Assembly: GCF_011684115.1 (NCBI RefSeq)
Contig: NZ_JAADJV010000002.1
Coordinates: 626,316-690,315, forward strand
Source: Rahnella aceris
GTDB taxonomy: Bacteria; Pseudomonadota; Gammaproteobacteria; Enterobacterales; Enterobacteriaceae
Direction: 5' to 3'
Length of the DNA: 64,000 bases
Part shown: positions 10,097-20,546 of the stretch, piece after piece
Numbering within the stretch: position 1 is the first letter of the stretch
How the letters are laid out: each line of letters begins with the position of its first letter
The notes under the pieces: generated by a model
The model's database searches: none
Told to the model about the DNA's origin: nothing
Seen by the model: the letters and a program-made list of their open reading frames with translations, nothing else
Position numbers and translations under genes: made by a program

Positions 10097-11017
10097 ATGA
10101 ACAATCCTTTCCATGCAGACGAAATCCTGGCACAGGACATGGCAGGGTTTGATGTTTCCGTACACGGCATCCGCGATGCGATGCCGGAACAGCACCGGCT
10201 TTTTTTCGCCACGCTGCCTTATCTGTTTATCTCAACACTGGACGAAAACGGCTGGCCGGTGGCAACTCTGCTGACCGGCCCCGCCGGGTTTATCAGTACG
10301 CCGGATGACATCCATTTGCGGATAAATGCGCCGCGACGGGCGGACGACCCGGCCCTGGCTGCTTTACAGCCGGGGAAACAGATTGGCGGGCTGGGGATCG
10401 ATTTTTCCAACCGGCGGCGTAACCGCGTGAACGGCAGGATCGGGCGCATGGATAAAAACCGCATTGAGATCGTCGTCGATCAAAGTTTTGGTAATTGTCC
10501 GCAGTATATCCAGATACGCAAACTGGCCGATGTGCCCGTCAGTTTGCCGCTGGCTGCGCGGGAGGATATGACCGAACCGGATGCTGACGCCCGCGCACTG
10601 ATTGCCCGCGCCGATACGTTTTTTATCGCCAGCCACGCGCACGGCGGTGCCGATGTGTCGCATCGCGGCGGCCAGCCGGGATTTGCGCATCTGGTGGGAA
10701 ACCGCTTGTGGGTGCCTGATTTTCGCGGCAACCGTTATATGAATACGCTGGGGAATTTGCTGGCAGAACCGCGTGCAGCGCTGCTGTTTATCGATTTCGA
10801 AAACGGTGACCTGCTGCATCTTCAGGGACACACGCAAATCCACTGGCAGCCGGAGGATATTCCCGGGCCAGCAGGCGCAGAACGTTACTGGAGTCTGGAC
10901 ATCACCCGCGTGTGGCGCTTTCGCGGCGCACTGCCGTGGCGGGCAGAGGTGGCGGACTTCTCTCCTGCAACCCTCAGCAGTGGCAACTGGCCGGATAATC
11001 AGCGGCCAATTTCCTGA
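10097..11017 (+). CDS. Pyridoxamine 5'-phosphate oxidase-fold flavin-binding protein
   Basis: 306 aa. Seen: two segments of the split-barrel fold, LFFATLPYLFISTLDENGWP (35-54) and FFIASHAHGGADVSHRGGQP (about 175-194), the latter typical of PNPOx-like FMN proteins. A PGFAHLVGNRLWVPDFRGNR stretch follows. Known: such proteins are often fused to, or encoded next to, ferredoxin-reductase-like modules; no reductase is present here, so the electron donor is unknown. It lies 6 bp behind the GST gene. Its last 19 bp overlap the 3' end of the converging yjbR. Confidence 0.8.
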   Translation: MNNPFHADEILAQDMAGFDVSVHGIRDAMPEQHRLFFATLPYLFISTLDENGWPVATLLTGPAGFISTPDDIHLRINAPRRADDPALAALQPGKQIGGLGIDFSNRRRNRVNGRIGRMDKNRIEIVVDQSFGNCPQYIQIRKLADVPVSLPLAAREDMTEPDADARALIARADTFFIASHAHGGADVSHRGGQPGFAHLVGNRLWVPDFRGNRYMNTLGNLLAEPRAALLFIDFENGDLLHLQGHTQIHWQPEDIPGPAGAERYWSLDITRVWRFRGALPWRAEVADFSPATLSSGNWPDNQRPIS

Positions 11018-11352
11018 CGCACCGCCTCCGGCAGACCGGATACCACCAACTGGTAGGAATCATCAATCAGATAATAAAACTGTGAATCGGGCAGCGAGCC
11101 GTCGAGGAACACGGTATTCCAGTGCGCTTTGTTGAGATGATCTCCCGGCACAATATCCGGATGTGCTGCCCGTAATTGCTCTGCCAGTTCAGGGCTGGTT
11201 TTCAGCGAAATAGCCTCGCGGCCATCAATTTCACACACCATGGCAAACATCGCGTCGCCCACTTTTACCTGATTTGCGCCGCGCTGATTTTCAACACTTT
11301 GCTCCGCACCGGGTTTTCCCATGCAATAGGTCAGCAATTCCGAACTGGTCAT
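10999..11352 (-). CDS. yjbR: MmcQ/YjbR-family protein
   Basis: 117 aa, the size of E. coli YjbR (118). Seen: MTSSELLTYCMGKPGAEQSV start and an HWNTVFLDGSLPDSQFYYLI C-terminal portion of the CyaY-like MmcQ/YjbR fold, proposed to bind DNA. The chosen ATG at 11352 has AAGGAG nine bases upstream; the open frame extends 22 codons further without family support. Known context: in E. coli yjbQ-yjbR sit beside uvrA. Here about 5.7 kb of accessory genes lie between uvrA and yjbR, and yjbQ is absent from the window. The molecular function is not established. Confidence 0.85.
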   Translation of the reverse strand: MTSSELLTYCMGKPGAEQSVENQRGANQVKVGDAMFAMVCEIDGREAISLKTSPELAEQLRAAHPDIVPGDHLNKAHWNTVFLDGSLPDSQFYYLIDDSYQLVVSGLPEAVRQEIGR

Positions 11353-11429
11353 GTTTGGGTTTCTCCTTGTAACGTGATGGCTACGTAGCACGAAAGTGCC
11401 CTCGGTTAACCATAGCAAACCTGAACGAT

Positions 11430-12845
11430 TTACAGGCTTAACACAGACGTCTTTTCTTTGCCGGTGACAGGATCTGGAATCTCCCCTTTTTTGCGCGCGC
11501 CGATTTCCTCAATGATTCTGGCAAAGCGTTCCTCATTGAGTTTGTAAAATACGCCCATAATGATCGCCGCACTGATAGCCAGTGCACAGGGCCAGATAAA
11601 GATCAGCTGACGCAAACCGAGTAAGGTCGCGCTGCCCTGCACCGCATTCGGGATATAACCGATTTGAGTCAGCATAATTCCCGGCAGGAATCCGGCAAGC
11701 GCGGCAGATATTTTTCGTGAAAAGGTATAACCGGTATACACCGAGCCTTCGGCACGAATACCGGTTTTCCATTCGCCGTAATCCACGGTATCTGGCACCA
11801 GCGCCCAGTTCAGGCTGTTGACAAATGCGGTGCCAAAAAATGCCATGCAGGAAAACAGCACAAAGCTTAACGAGCTGTTTCCCCACAGGAAATTAAGCAT
11901 ATCGCCGGTTGCCCACAACAGTAATCCCCCCAGGTACACCTGTTTTTTGCCAAAGCGTTTCACGCAACCCGGCACCAGAAAGACACCGACCAGAATGCAG
12001 CCCATGCTGAAAAACCCCATCCACGACAACAGATGAATATCATTAAGCACGTACTGCGTGTAATACACCTGGATCGCCAGTTTGATGTTAAACGCCGCCA
12101 GCGTACACAGATTGGCGAGGCACAGTACCAGCAACGGCGGATTACGAAATATGGCGCGAAACGACCGCAGGATGCCGGATTTATGTCCCGCAGGCGTGAG
12201 TTCAACGTAACGTTCCCTGACGCCGCGATAGCACCAGCCCATACACAGAATGCCGCAGGTGGCGAAAATCAGGGCAGCGGAGAAATACCCCACCGAAGGG
12301 GAATTACCGAACAACGCCTGTACCGGCATAAACCCGACGGTACACAACAATAATCCGAGCGTGGCACCGCCCTGGCGCCAGGCGGCAAGCTGCGCCCGTT
12401 CATGGGGATTTTTGGTGATAGCGGGCACCATCGCGCCGTATGAACAATTCATCAGGCTGTAGAACAAGCCGAACAACATAAACAGTACGGTGGCGAGCGC
12501 CGTTTTCACCGGCAGGCCGAAATCATTCGCCATAAACTGCGCCGTCGCGATCAGCCCTACCGGGACGGAGGCATACAAAATGAACGGTCTGAACTTACCC
12601 CGCGCACCAATATGACGGCGGGAATCAAGTAACACGCCGGTCAGCATATCGGTGAAAGCGGTGAAAAACTTCGCCACCAGGAAGATGATGCCGCCATAAA
12701 ACGCCGGCATGCCCAGTTCATCGGTATAAAACTTCAGGAGATACAGCGTCCCGATACATAACATCAGGTTCGAGCCAAAATCGCCCATTCCATAGGCGCA
12801 CTTCTCACGCAACGTCAGCGGATCAGGGTGATGACAATCCTTCAT
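11430..12845 (-). CDS. yihO: GPH-family symporter of the sulfoquinovose locus (YihO)
   Basis: 471 aa, about 12 membrane segments of the glycoside-pentoside-hexuronide cation symporter family. The N-terminus (LREKCAYGMGDFGSNLMLCI) and the segment LLSWMGFFSMGCILVGVF match YihO as I know it, including ELGMPAFYGG. Known: E. coli YihO and YihP are the putative importer of sulfoquinovose or its glycoside and exporter of the product dihydroxypropanesulfonate; which does which is unsettled. It is last in the yihUTSQPO transcription unit, 46 bp after yihP, with GAGG seven bases before the start. The E. coli gene ompL, beyond yihO, is missing; yjbR follows. Confidence 0.92.
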   Translation of the reverse strand: MKDCHHPDPLTLREKCAYGMGDFGSNLMLCIGTLYLLKFYTDELGMPAFYGGIIFLVAKFFTAFTDMLTGVLLDSRRHIGARGKFRPFILYASVPVGLIATAQFMANDFGLPVKTALATVLFMLFGLFYSLMNCSYGAMVPAITKNPHERAQLAAWRQGGATLGLLLCTVGFMPVQALFGNSPSVGYFSAALIFATCGILCMGWCYRGVRERYVELTPAGHKSGILRSFRAIFRNPPLLVLCLANLCTLAAFNIKLAIQVYYTQYVLNDIHLLSWMGFFSMGCILVGVFLVPGCVKRFGKKQVYLGGLLLWATGDMLNFLWGNSSLSFVLFSCMAFFGTAFVNSLNWALVPDTVDYGEWKTGIRAEGSVYTGYTFSRKISAALAGFLPGIMLTQIGYIPNAVQGSATLLGLRQLIFIWPCALAISAAIIMGVFYKLNEERFARIIEEIGARKKGEIPDPVTGKEKTSVLSL

Positions 12846-12891
12846 AGGCGATCCTCAAAGCGCCCCGCAGGGCGCTGTTACAGTGAATGCA

Positions 12892-14277
12892 TTATGCCGT
12901 CTGCTTACGCTGCTCAATTTCCGCAACGATGCGCACGTACATTTTCTCGTTGAGGTTATAGAAACAGCCCATCGCCACGATGGTGATTGCCGCCAGCGCA
13001 CAGGGATAAATGAAGATCAACTGACGCAGCCCTTCCTGCGTGTGCGCCGACTGCACCACGTTAGGCACATAGCCGATTTGCGTCAGCATCAGGCCGGGGA
13101 AGAACCCCGCCAGTGCCTGTGAAACTTTGCGAAAGAAGGTGAAACCGGTGTAGACCGTGCCTTCCGAACGCACGCCGGTGCGCCACTCGCCGTATTCCAC
13201 CGTGTCGGACACCAGCGCCCAGTTCAGGCTATTGACGAACGCCGATCCGAAGAACGCCAGACAGGAGAACGCGACAAAGCTGACCGAGCCGCTGCCATAG
13301 AAGTAGTTAAGGATGTCGCCGACAATCCACAGCGCCAGACCGCCGATATACACTTTTTTCTTACCGAATCGCCGGACGGCGGCAGGCATCAGGAACACGC
13401 CAATGAAAATGCATCCCATGCTGAAAAAACCCATATAAGAGAGCAGGATCGGGTCATTCAGCACGTACTGCGTGTAATACACCTGAATCGCCAGTTTGAC
13501 GTTAAACGCCCCCAGCGTGCAGAGATTGGCGATGCACAGAATGAACAGCGGACGGTTACCGGCAATCGCCCGGAATGACGGCAACAGCCCCGGTTTTTGC
13601 GTATCACTGGCGGGCTGCGCCTCGACATAACGCTCTTTCACGCCGGCATAACACAGCCACATAAACAGTAACCCGACCAGCGAGAACAGCGTCGCCGCAA
13701 AGATATAACTGCGCTGCGAACTGCCTTCGAGCAGATTCATCACCGGCACAAAACCGACAGTGCACAACAGCAGTCCCAGCGTGGCACCACCCTGCCGCCA
13801 TGCCGCGAGTGACGCCCGCTCGTCCGGGTTTTTGGTGATAGCAGGCACCATCGCGCCATACGAGCAATTCATCATGCTGAAAAACAGCCCGTACAACATA
13901 AACAACAGTGTTGCCACGACGGTTTTACCGGTGATTTCAAACGGTGTGCCGACGAAATTGGCGACGGCCAGCAACGTCACCGGAAACGCGGCGTACAATA
14001 CGAAGGGGCGGAATTTGCCCTTTGGCCCGATCTTACGGCGCGAATCCAGCATGATGCCGGTGCCCATATCGGTAAATGCGGTAAAGAATTTGGCGATCAA
14101 AAAGATAATGCCGCCGTAAGTCCCCGGCAGGCCGAGCACGTCAGTGTAAAATTTCAGCAGGTACAGCGTGCCAATATCGAGCAGGATATTGGAGCCTAAA
14201 TCCCCCATGCCGTAGGCCAGTTTCTCCCTGAAAGGCAGGCGCAGGGTCGCGGGGTTTTCCGATGTTGTCTGACTCAT
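12892..14277 (-). CDS. yihP: GPH-family symporter of the sulfoquinovose locus (YihP)
   Basis: 461 aa, paralogue of the adjacent yihO. Seen: about 12 transmembrane helices, FREKLAYGMGDLGSNILLDI at the start, the family motif PAITKNPDERASLAAWRQGG, and VYTGFTFFRKVSQALAGFFP. Known: GPH symporters couple sugar transport to Na+ or H+; in E. coli the gene is induced on sulfoquinovose. AAGGAG lies seven bases before the ATG. It lies between yihQ and yihO in the order seen in E. coli. Likely role: uptake of sulfoquinovosyl glycerol or sulfoquinovose across the inner membrane, or DHPS export. Confidence 0.93.
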   Translation of the reverse strand: MSQTTSENPATLRLPFREKLAYGMGDLGSNILLDIGTLYLLKFYTDVLGLPGTYGGIIFLIAKFFTAFTDMGTGIMLDSRRKIGPKGKFRPFVLYAAFPVTLLAVANFVGTPFEITGKTVVATLLFMLYGLFFSMMNCSYGAMVPAITKNPDERASLAAWRQGGATLGLLLCTVGFVPVMNLLEGSSQRSYIFAATLFSLVGLLFMWLCYAGVKERYVEAQPASDTQKPGLLPSFRAIAGNRPLFILCIANLCTLGAFNVKLAIQVYYTQYVLNDPILLSYMGFFSMGCIFIGVFLMPAAVRRFGKKKVYIGGLALWIVGDILNYFYGSGSVSFVAFSCLAFFGSAFVNSLNWALVSDTVEYGEWRTGVRSEGTVYTGFTFFRKVSQALAGFFPGLMLTQIGYVPNVVQSAHTQEGLRQLIFIYPCALAAITIVAMGCFYNLNEKMYVRIVAEIEQRKQTA

Positions 14278-14332
14278 TATTATTCTCCTTCACCCGCCGG
14301 GGCGATGTATTCCCCCCGGCGGGCAAGCCTTA

Positions 14333-16369
14333 TCAGAGGTGACGTAATGCACCGAACAGCGCTGCCCACTCGCTGTCTGCACGATAAAAGACCGGCGGCT
14401 GTCCTAACGGCGCGGCCACCGTAATATCGCCGCCGTGATGCGTTTCCCCGGTCCAGGCGTTGATCCACGTATCCTGCGGCAGATACAGCGACCAGTCGCT
14501 GCGCCCTTCTTCATGCACCGGTGCCACCAGCAGATCGCGGCCAAACAGGTACTGATATTTCAGGGTATAGGTGCGGGCATCGTCTTCGTAATGCAGGAAC
14601 AACGGACGCATCACCGGTAAACCGCGCTGACTGTTTTGTTGCACGGCCTGCCGGATATACGGTTTGAGATGAGTGAACACGCCGGTCATGCGGGCGAAAT
14701 GCGCGATGGTTTCCGCGTCGCCGTCAAACTGCCAGTTATCGCCCGGACGGTTGCCTTCGTGAGTGCGCATCATCGGGGTGAAGGCGCTGAAATCGCACCA
14801 GCGCAGCAGCAGTTCTTTGCTGCGTTTCATCTCGAACAGCGTGGTGTAACCGCCAATATCGCTGTGATGCAGACCGTGGCCGCTCATTGCCAGCGACAAG
14901 GCCGCCGGGATCACCGAGGCCAGCCCGTCGTCCGGGCTCCAGTCAACGTTCTGATCACCCGCCCACATCATCGTCGAATATTTCTGGCTGCCGGTGTAAC
15001 CGGCGCGCATAAAGAACAGCACCTCGCCGAGCTTGCCGGTTTCCTGCAAGGCTTCGTAGTTACATTTCGCCCACAGTGCGGGCCAGGCGTTATGCATGAT
15101 TTCCGCACTGATGCCGTTGTGCAGGAAGGTATCGGTTGGCAGATATTCACCGAAATCCGCCATCCAGCCGCCACATCCCAGTTCAATCAGGTTCTTTTTG
15201 ATGACGTTTTTGAACCAGTCATAGGCAGCAGGATTGGTCAGATCGACCACGCCTGCGTAAAACTCGCCGAACTCGACGTGATAATCGCCCCCCGTGGCAT
15301 CTTTGGTCAGATAGCCTTTTTTTGAGGCTTCGGCACACAAATCCCGATCGCTGGCGACATACGGATTGATGTAAGAAAGGAACTGCACACCCTCTTCTTT
15401 CCACTGAGGAATACGCTGGTCGAGTTGCGGATACAGCTCACTGTTCCACTTCCAGTTCCACATCACGCGCTTGCCGAATGAGGTCATGCGGATACCGGAC
15501 CAGTCCTGCGCCCAGATGCCGTTGACCTTCACGCCGCCTTCGCGCATCACGTCGAGTTTCTGCTGGCAGACTTCCGTGCCGCCCTGAATACCCAGCGTCA
15601 CGCCGTCGTATACCCAGTCCGGTAATTCCGGCTGGCGGCCCAACAGCGCAGTGAGTTTTTCCAGCAGGCTGATATAGTCGTCGGCACATTCAAAACGCAG
15701 CGTGGCGCTATCTTCCCAGAAGGCCAGTTCGTGGTAGTCCGGCGCGCTGAAATCGAAATTCATATAACCGCTGTTTTCAACATGGCAGTAAACCTTCTGC
15801 GTGCTGACAAAGGTCGGCTGGGGGAAGAACGTCCAGTAATAGTCGCCGCCTGCGTTCTCTTTGCAGTCGGCCTGCCAGGTCACATAGGTTTGTTTGTTGC
15901 GCCCGACGCCCTGCTCGCTGGTCCACAGCGGGAAAGGTTTGCCGCGCAAATCAAAGTAAGAGAATTGTTCACCGCAGCCGTAAATATGATCTTGCGGTTG
16001 CGCCGCCAGCCGAAGCCAGATGCGGTTATGTGCGCGGTTATCATTTTGCAGGTTGAGCTGTAAACGCCCGTTATCATCGGTGGTGATAACCAGCGTGGCG
16101 CTGAGCGTATCGCCACGGCTGAAATGTAAGTGCCATCCCGCGGGTTGCGCAGTGATCTTAACGTCTGTCAGGGCGACCTTTTCATTCAGACGATCTTTAA
16201 TACTGAAATTACCGCGAAACATATCGATATCCGCTTCGCCGCCGCCAATCCACAAACAAGGCGCTTGCGCGGTATGACGTAAAATCAGACGCTGCTGATA
16301 AATCAGCGAAAATTCATTATTACCGGCGATAAATTCAATCTGAGTATTTTTATTTTGTAGGGTACTCAT
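14333..16369 (-). CDS. yihQ: Sulfoquinovosidase (GH31)
   Basis: YihQ hydrolyses alpha-sulfoquinovosides such as sulfoquinovosyl glycerol, from plant and cyanobacterial sulfolipid, to sulfoquinovose. It is 678 aa, as in E. coli. Seen: catalytic nucleophile D405 (GGWMADFGEYL) and acid/base D472 (MWAGDQNVDW), and the sulfonate-recognition residues Q288, R301, W304 and Y508, all at the numbering of the characterised E. coli enzyme. It is therefore expected to be active on sulfonated substrates rather than being a plain alpha-glucosidase. GGAG lies seven bases before the ATG. It follows yihS by 17 bp; the mutarotase yihR that separates them in E. coli is missing. Confidence 0.97.
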   Translation of the reverse strand: MSTLQNKNTQIEFIAGNNEFSLIYQQRLILRHTAQAPCLWIGGGEADIDMFRGNFSIKDRLNEKVALTDVKITAQPAGWHLHFSRGDTLSATLVITTDDNGRLQLNLQNDNRAHNRIWLRLAAQPQDHIYGCGEQFSYFDLRGKPFPLWTSEQGVGRNKQTYVTWQADCKENAGGDYYWTFFPQPTFVSTQKVYCHVENSGYMNFDFSAPDYHELAFWEDSATLRFECADDYISLLEKLTALLGRQPELPDWVYDGVTLGIQGGTEVCQQKLDVMREGGVKVNGIWAQDWSGIRMTSFGKRVMWNWKWNSELYPQLDQRIPQWKEEGVQFLSYINPYVASDRDLCAEASKKGYLTKDATGGDYHVEFGEFYAGVVDLTNPAAYDWFKNVIKKNLIELGCGGWMADFGEYLPTDTFLHNGISAEIMHNAWPALWAKCNYEALQETGKLGEVLFFMRAGYTGSQKYSTMMWAGDQNVDWSPDDGLASVIPAALSLAMSGHGLHHSDIGGYTTLFEMKRSKELLLRWCDFSAFTPMMRTHEGNRPGDNWQFDGDAETIAHFARMTGVFTHLKPYIRQAVQQNSQRGLPVMRPLFLHYEDDARTYTLKYQYLFGRDLLVAPVHEEGRSDWSLYLPQDTWINAWTGETHHGGDITVAAPLGQPPVFYRADSEWAALFGALRHL

Positions 16370-16386
16370 GATGGTCTCCGTGATTT

Positions 16387-17628
16387 TTATTTTGCATTAA
16401 CGTCCAGCAGACCCGCAGCCACGGCAGGCGCCAGCCCAGGTGCCAGCGGCAGACGCGGGATCACCAGGCAGTGCAACAGATGATAAATATCCTGTTTGCC
16501 GTCCCAGACTTTGGTGGTGACGTTGTTGTCAGTGTCCAGCTCCTGCCACCACGAACCATTTTCGTAGTCCATCAGGTATTTCACGCAGTAATCCCACCAG
16601 GTCTGATACCAGGTTTCGTATTGCGCCTCGCCGGTCACGCAGTGCAGTGCATACGCGGTGCCCATTGCCTCAACAACCGGCCAGCGCACGCGTTCACGCA
16701 CGATGGGTTTCCCGTCCCAGTCAACGGAATAAACAAAACCGTCTGCGCCATCCGGTGCCCAGGCATCGCGGAGGGTGGCGTGGAACAGCCCTTTGGCATC
16801 CTCCAGCAACCAGGCTGGTGGCGTTTCAAAACGGGCTTCCAGCGCGGCATGCAGATGCAGCATCAGCCGTCCCCATTCGATCCAATGCCCCGGCGTGCCG
16901 CCGTAAGCGCGGAAACGGTGCGCCGGATTATCTTTGTTGTAATCGCGGATCGGGTTCCAGTGCGTATCGAAATGTTCATTAACGCGATACTCGCCGGGCC
17001 GGGCGACGTCATGAATAATGACCGAGGCAATCCTCAATGCGCGATCCAGCCATTTGCGTTCGTGCGTGATGTCATAAACAATCAGGAAAGCTTCGACGGC
17101 GTGCATATTCGCATTGCCGCCGCGATAGGCTTCGGTTTCGCTGAAGGCTTCATCCCACGACTCGAGACACATCTGTTCGTCTTCACTCCAGAAATACTTT
17201 TCGATCACGCCGATGGCCTGATCGAGTAACGCTCCGGCCTCAGGATGGCCGGTGGTGACCGCGCTGGCGGCGCCCAGCAAAACAAAGAAATGCTGATAAC
17301 CTTGTTTCGAGGCATCCACCACGCCTTCATCATTTACGCAGGCGTACCAGCCGCCGTATTGTTTATCCGCCAGCGCGCCGTTGAGGGCACGGATGCCGTG
17401 ATCCACCAGCGCATACGCACCGGGACGGCCCATGCCTGCGGCAACGGAATAGACGTGCAGCATGCGGGCAGTGATCCACAAATGGGTGCCCATCTCTGCC
17501 CGGACCTGGCCGTTATTGCCCAGCCAGCCAAAGCCGGTGGCCACAGCGGCATTTTTGCCAAAATCGAAGATCCGGTCGGTTTCCTGCTCAAGCCAGCGGT
17601 GGTGGCTCAACGTGTTAAACCATTTCAT
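16387..17628 (-). CDS. yihS: Sulfoquinovose isomerase
   Basis: YihS converts sulfoquinovose to 6-deoxy-6-sulfofructose, the first cytoplasmic step of the sulfo-EMP pathway. It belongs to the N-acylglucosamine 2-epimerase (alpha6/alpha6 barrel) family. At 413 aa it has the E. coli length, and R55, H176, H248, E251 and H383 fall exactly at the active-site positions reported for YihS (for example [10 protein letters not shown] and QDIYHLLH). AGGAG lies six bases before the ATG. It sits 15 bp after yihT, so translation is probably coupled within the operon. Confidence 0.96.
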   Translation of the reverse strand: MKWFNTLSHHRWLEQETDRIFDFGKNAAVATGFGWLGNNGQVRAEMGTHLWITARMLHVYSVAAGMGRPGAYALVDHGIRALNGALADKQYGGWYACVNDEGVVDASKQGYQHFFVLLGAASAVTTGHPEAGALLDQAIGVIEKYFWSEDEQMCLESWDEAFSETEAYRGGNANMHAVEAFLIVYDITHERKWLDRALRIASVIIHDVARPGEYRVNEHFDTHWNPIRDYNKDNPAHRFRAYGGTPGHWIEWGRLMLHLHAALEARFETPPAWLLEDAKGLFHATLRDAWAPDGADGFVYSVDWDGKPIVRERVRWPVVEAMGTAYALHCVTGEAQYETWYQTWWDYCVKYLMDYENGSWWQELDTDNNVTTKVWDGKQDIYHLLHCLVIPRLPLAPGLAPAVAAGLLDVNAK

Positions 17629-17643
17629 TTTCCACTCCTTTCG

Positions 17644-18522
17644 TTAGCGGCGGCGCGCCATCATCTCGTCCACAATGTCGCCCAGGCGCTGTAATTTCGG
17701 CGCGGAAACATCCCTGAGCATGAGTTCGGTATCAGGTAAACCGACCACGGATGACCAGACCGCACGGCCTGCGAGGAAACCGGACGCGCCCGCCGTCATG
17801 GCGACGCTGACCGCGCGCGGGAAGAGTTTTTCATCAACGCCGGAGGAGAGGATCACCCACGGCATATGAATATGTTCATTGAGGTGTTGCGATGCACGTA
17901 GCAGTTCAGCCTGCGTACCGCGCCCGCTGAGTGGCATTTCGACTTTATAAAGATCAGCGCCGCTGTCGCCGAGTTCTTTTGCGGCATCGATAATCGCCTG
18001 TTCGCGGTCAAATTTGTCGCCACGACGCGGCGGCCTGACCACCGGCTCGATAATGCTCAGCAGCCCGTGTGCATGGCAGCGCTGATTAAATTCCTTCACC
18101 ATCGCCAGACGTTGCTGCGGATCTTCATCGCTGCGCCACAGCACCAGTAATTTCAGCGCCTTACCGCCGTTTTCCCGGACCTGTTGCGGATCCACACTTT
18201 TATCGATCACCACGCTGTCCACCGGAATGCCGTTGCCCGGAATAAATTCGTCTGCCGCGACAATCATGGCGCAGCTTTTCGCGATGGCCTGTTGCTCAAC
18301 AATCTGGCGGTAACAGAACTGCTGATCGACCAGAATCGCCGAGGCGTACGGCGATAAAATCCGCGCGGCATTGACTTTAAAATCAGTCAGCACCTGATCG
18401 GCGACCGGGGCTTTCGCGCCGGCTGCCGCGAACATTAAGCGCATCGCTTCACGCTGATCGACCGCCAGCATGGCGAAGCCGCCGGACGGACGGGTGATAT
18501 CGTTAAGGCTGTAATGAGTCAT
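17644..18522 (-). CDS. yihT: 6-deoxy-6-sulfofructose-1-phosphate aldolase
   Basis: YihT is a class I aldolase that cleaves sulfofructose 1-phosphate into dihydroxyacetone phosphate, which enters glycolysis, and 3-sulfolactaldehyde. 292 aa, identical to the E. coli length. The Schiff-base lysine is K193 in ADLYKVEMP, and [10 protein letters not shown] lies upstream near residue 163. AAGGA precedes the ATG by seven to nine bases. It is second in the unit, 22 bp after yihU. Confidence 0.96.
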   Translation of the reverse strand: MTHYSLNDITRPSGGFAMLAVDQREAMRLMFAAAGAKAPVADQVLTDFKVNAARILSPYASAILVDQQFCYRQIVEQQAIAKSCAMIVAADEFIPGNGIPVDSVVIDKSVDPQQVRENGGKALKLLVLWRSDEDPQQRLAMVKEFNQRCHAHGLLSIIEPVVRPPRRGDKFDREQAIIDAAKELGDSGADLYKVEMPLSGRGTQAELLRASQHLNEHIHMPWVILSSGVDEKLFPRAVSVAMTAGASGFLAGRAVWSSVVGLPDTELMLRDVSAPKLQRLGDIVDEMMARRR

Positions 18523-18544
18523 TTAACTTTCCTTGGTTAATGCG

Positions 18545-19441
18545 TTACGGATGTGTTTTCTGAGCCAGACCGGCGCTGGTGCGCACCTGCTCAAGAATGG
18601 CGGTCCAGTCCTGACGCCCGCGCCCGGCGGCACGCGCCTGGTTGTACACTTCGCGGGAAGCCGCACCGAGCGGCATCGGCACATGCAGCTGATTAGCGAC
18701 GTCCAGCGCGATACCGAGGTCTTTATGGGCGAGGTCAATCATGAAGGCCGGTGACAAATCACCTTTCAGCACTTTGTTCGGCCATGAGGTGGTGAAGTGG
18801 CCTTTTCCGGCCGGGGTGCCGCTCATTACCTGCAGCGCCACATCAAAAGAGAGATCCAGCGCTTCGCACAGCACGGCGGCTTCGGCGGAGAGCGCATTCA
18901 GGGCGATACTCATGTAGTTATTGATCAGCTTGACGCGGATGCCTTTGCCCGGCCCGCCCGCGTTAATCAGCTCCGAGCCCATCGCCATCAACACTGGCCT
19001 CGCGCGCTCAACCTGTTCTGCCGTGCCGCCTGCCAGTAGCAGTAAGGTACCGGCCACTGCGTGATCAGAGGTTCTGCCCACCGGCACATCCATCATGCTG
19101 AAGCCTTTTTCGTGCATCTGCGCAATCAGCTTGTCGGTCTGTAACGGATGGATAGTCGACATATCAATAACCAGCGCGGACGGGCTCAGGGTTTCGCAAA
19201 TACCATCACGGCCAAATAAAACCTCACTTACCAGATCGCCGTTGGGCAGCATAGTAATGACAAATTCTGCGCCCGCCGCCGCTTCTGCCGCGCTCTTGCT
19301 GCCCGTTGCCCCCTGCCGTATCAGTGAGTTAACTGCCTGCGGGTTGAGATCGAACACCGCTAACCGGTGTCCCTGTTTAATCAGATTGGCCGCCATCGGA
19401 GCGCCCATTTGCCCCAGACCAATAAATGCCACGTTTGCCAT
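18545..19441 (-). CDS. yihU: 3-sulfolactaldehyde reductase
   Basis: YihU reduces 3-sulfolactaldehyde to 2,3-dihydroxypropane-1-sulfonate (DHPS) with NADH, and DHPS is then excreted. It belongs to the beta-hydroxyacid dehydrogenase family. Seen: Rossmann motif [15 protein letters not shown] at the N-terminus and the catalytic-lysine segment [12 protein letters not shown]. Start chosen at the ATG with AAGGAG nine bases upstream, giving 298 aa as in E. coli; the frame is open for 38 more codons upstream, but these lie before the Rossmann start and look non-coding. It is the first gene of the minus-strand unit, divergent from yihV across 172 bp that should hold the YihW operators. Confidence 0.95.
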   Translation of the reverse strand: MANVAFIGLGQMGAPMAANLIKQGHRLAVFDLNPQAVNSLIRQGATGSKSAAEAAAGAEFVITMLPNGDLVSEVLFGRDGICETLSPSALVIDMSTIHPLQTDKLIAQMHEKGFSMMDVPVGRTSDHAVAGTLLLLAGGTAEQVERARPVLMAMGSELINAGGPGKGIRVKLINNYMSIALNALSAEAAVLCEALDLSFDVALQVMSGTPAGKGHFTTSWPNKVLKGDLSPAFMIDLAHKDLGIALDVANQLHVPMPLGAASREVYNQARAAGRGRQDWTAILEQVRTSAGLAQKTHP

Positions 19442-19613
19442 CCGTCTCTCCTTTGTGCTGATCAGGCATGTCACTTTTTGATAATCAGCGGTGTCTGTGT
19501 TTGTCGTTTTTTGATCGTATTTGTAATTTAAGGTCAAAAAATTGACAGCCATCACTTTTTTAACAATTCACTAAATTAAAATAACCCCATCAAAACACGC
19601 TTAAGGAATAGCC

Positions 19614-20510
19614 ATGATTCGTATCGCCTGTGTTGGAATTACCGTGATGGACCGGATCTATTACGTTGAAGAACTGCCTGCGGAAGGAGGGAAGTATGTC
19701 GCTGAAAAATATCATGAAGTGGGTGGCGGTCCGGCGGCCACGGCTGCGGTGGCGGCGGCCAGACTGGGCGCACAGGTGGACTTTATTGGTCGCGTGGGCG
19801 ATGACGATACCGGCAACCGGCTGCTCGCGGAGCTGGAATCCCTGGGGGTAAATACCCGCTATGTCCGTCGCGTTGAGCAGGCCCGTTCTTCGCAATCCGC
19901 CATTCTGGTGGACAACAAAGGTGAGCGGATCATCATCAATTATCCCAGCCCGGATTTACCCGTTTCCGCCGAGTGGTTACAAGCCATCGACTTTTCCCGG
20001 TGGGATGTAGTGCTGGCTGATGTGCGCTGGCATGACGGCGCGAAGCAGGCGTTTACCCTGGCGCGCCAGGCCGGTGTGCTCACCGTGCTGGATGCCGATG
20101 TGACGCCACAGGATATCGCCGAACTGGTGGCGTTAAGCGACCACAGCGCCTTTTCCGCGCCCGGTTTGCAGCGGCTGACCGGAAAAACGGACGCCGGTGC
20201 TGCGTTAGTTGACGCCAAAACGCTCACAAATGGTCATGTGTATGTCACGCAGGGCGGGCAAGGTTGTCTCTGGCTGGAAAATGACCGTTTGCATCATCAG
20301 CCGGGTTTTGCCGTCAACGTAGTGGACACCACCGGCGCAGGGGATGTTTTTCACGGCGCACTGGCGGTCAGTCTGGCCCAGGGAGCGTCGCCCGCCAAAG
20401 CCGTGCGCTTTGCCAGCGGTGTTGCTGCACTGAAATGTACCCGGCCGGGGGGCCGTGCGGGGATACCTGACTGTGATCAGGCCCGGTCTTTTTTGTCACT
20501 TTCTGTATAG
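19614..20510 (+). CDS. yihV: 6-deoxy-6-sulfofructose kinase
   Basis: YihV phosphorylates sulfofructose with ATP to give sulfofructose 1-phosphate, the substrate of YihT. PfkB-family sugar kinase, 298 aa as in E. coli. Seen: N-terminal signature GGGPAATAAVAAARLGA with IGRVGDDDTG, and the C-terminal PfkB motif VDTTGAGDVFHGAL with the catalytic Asp. AAGGA lies 8 bases before the ATG. It is divergent from yihU and followed after 36 bp by yihW, as in E. coli. Confidence 0.95.
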   Translation: MIRIACVGITVMDRIYYVEELPAEGGKYVAEKYHEVGGGPAATAAVAAARLGAQVDFIGRVGDDDTGNRLLAELESLGVNTRYVRRVEQARSSQSAILVDNKGERIIINYPSPDLPVSAEWLQAIDFSRWDVVLADVRWHDGAKQAFTLARQAGVLTVLDADVTPQDIAELVALSDHSAFSAPGLQRLTGKTDAGAALVDAKTLTNGHVYVTQGGQGCLWLENDRLHHQPGFAVNVVDTTGAGDVFHGALAVSLAQGASPAKAVRFASGVAALKCTRPGGRAGIPDCDQARSFLSLSV

Positions 20511-20546
20511 AATACGACTCAGACGCTCATTTTAAAGGATGTATCC

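Noticed and set aside
14636..15325. 229-codon frame antisense to yihQ
   Set aside because: Shadow of the GH31 catalytic domain.
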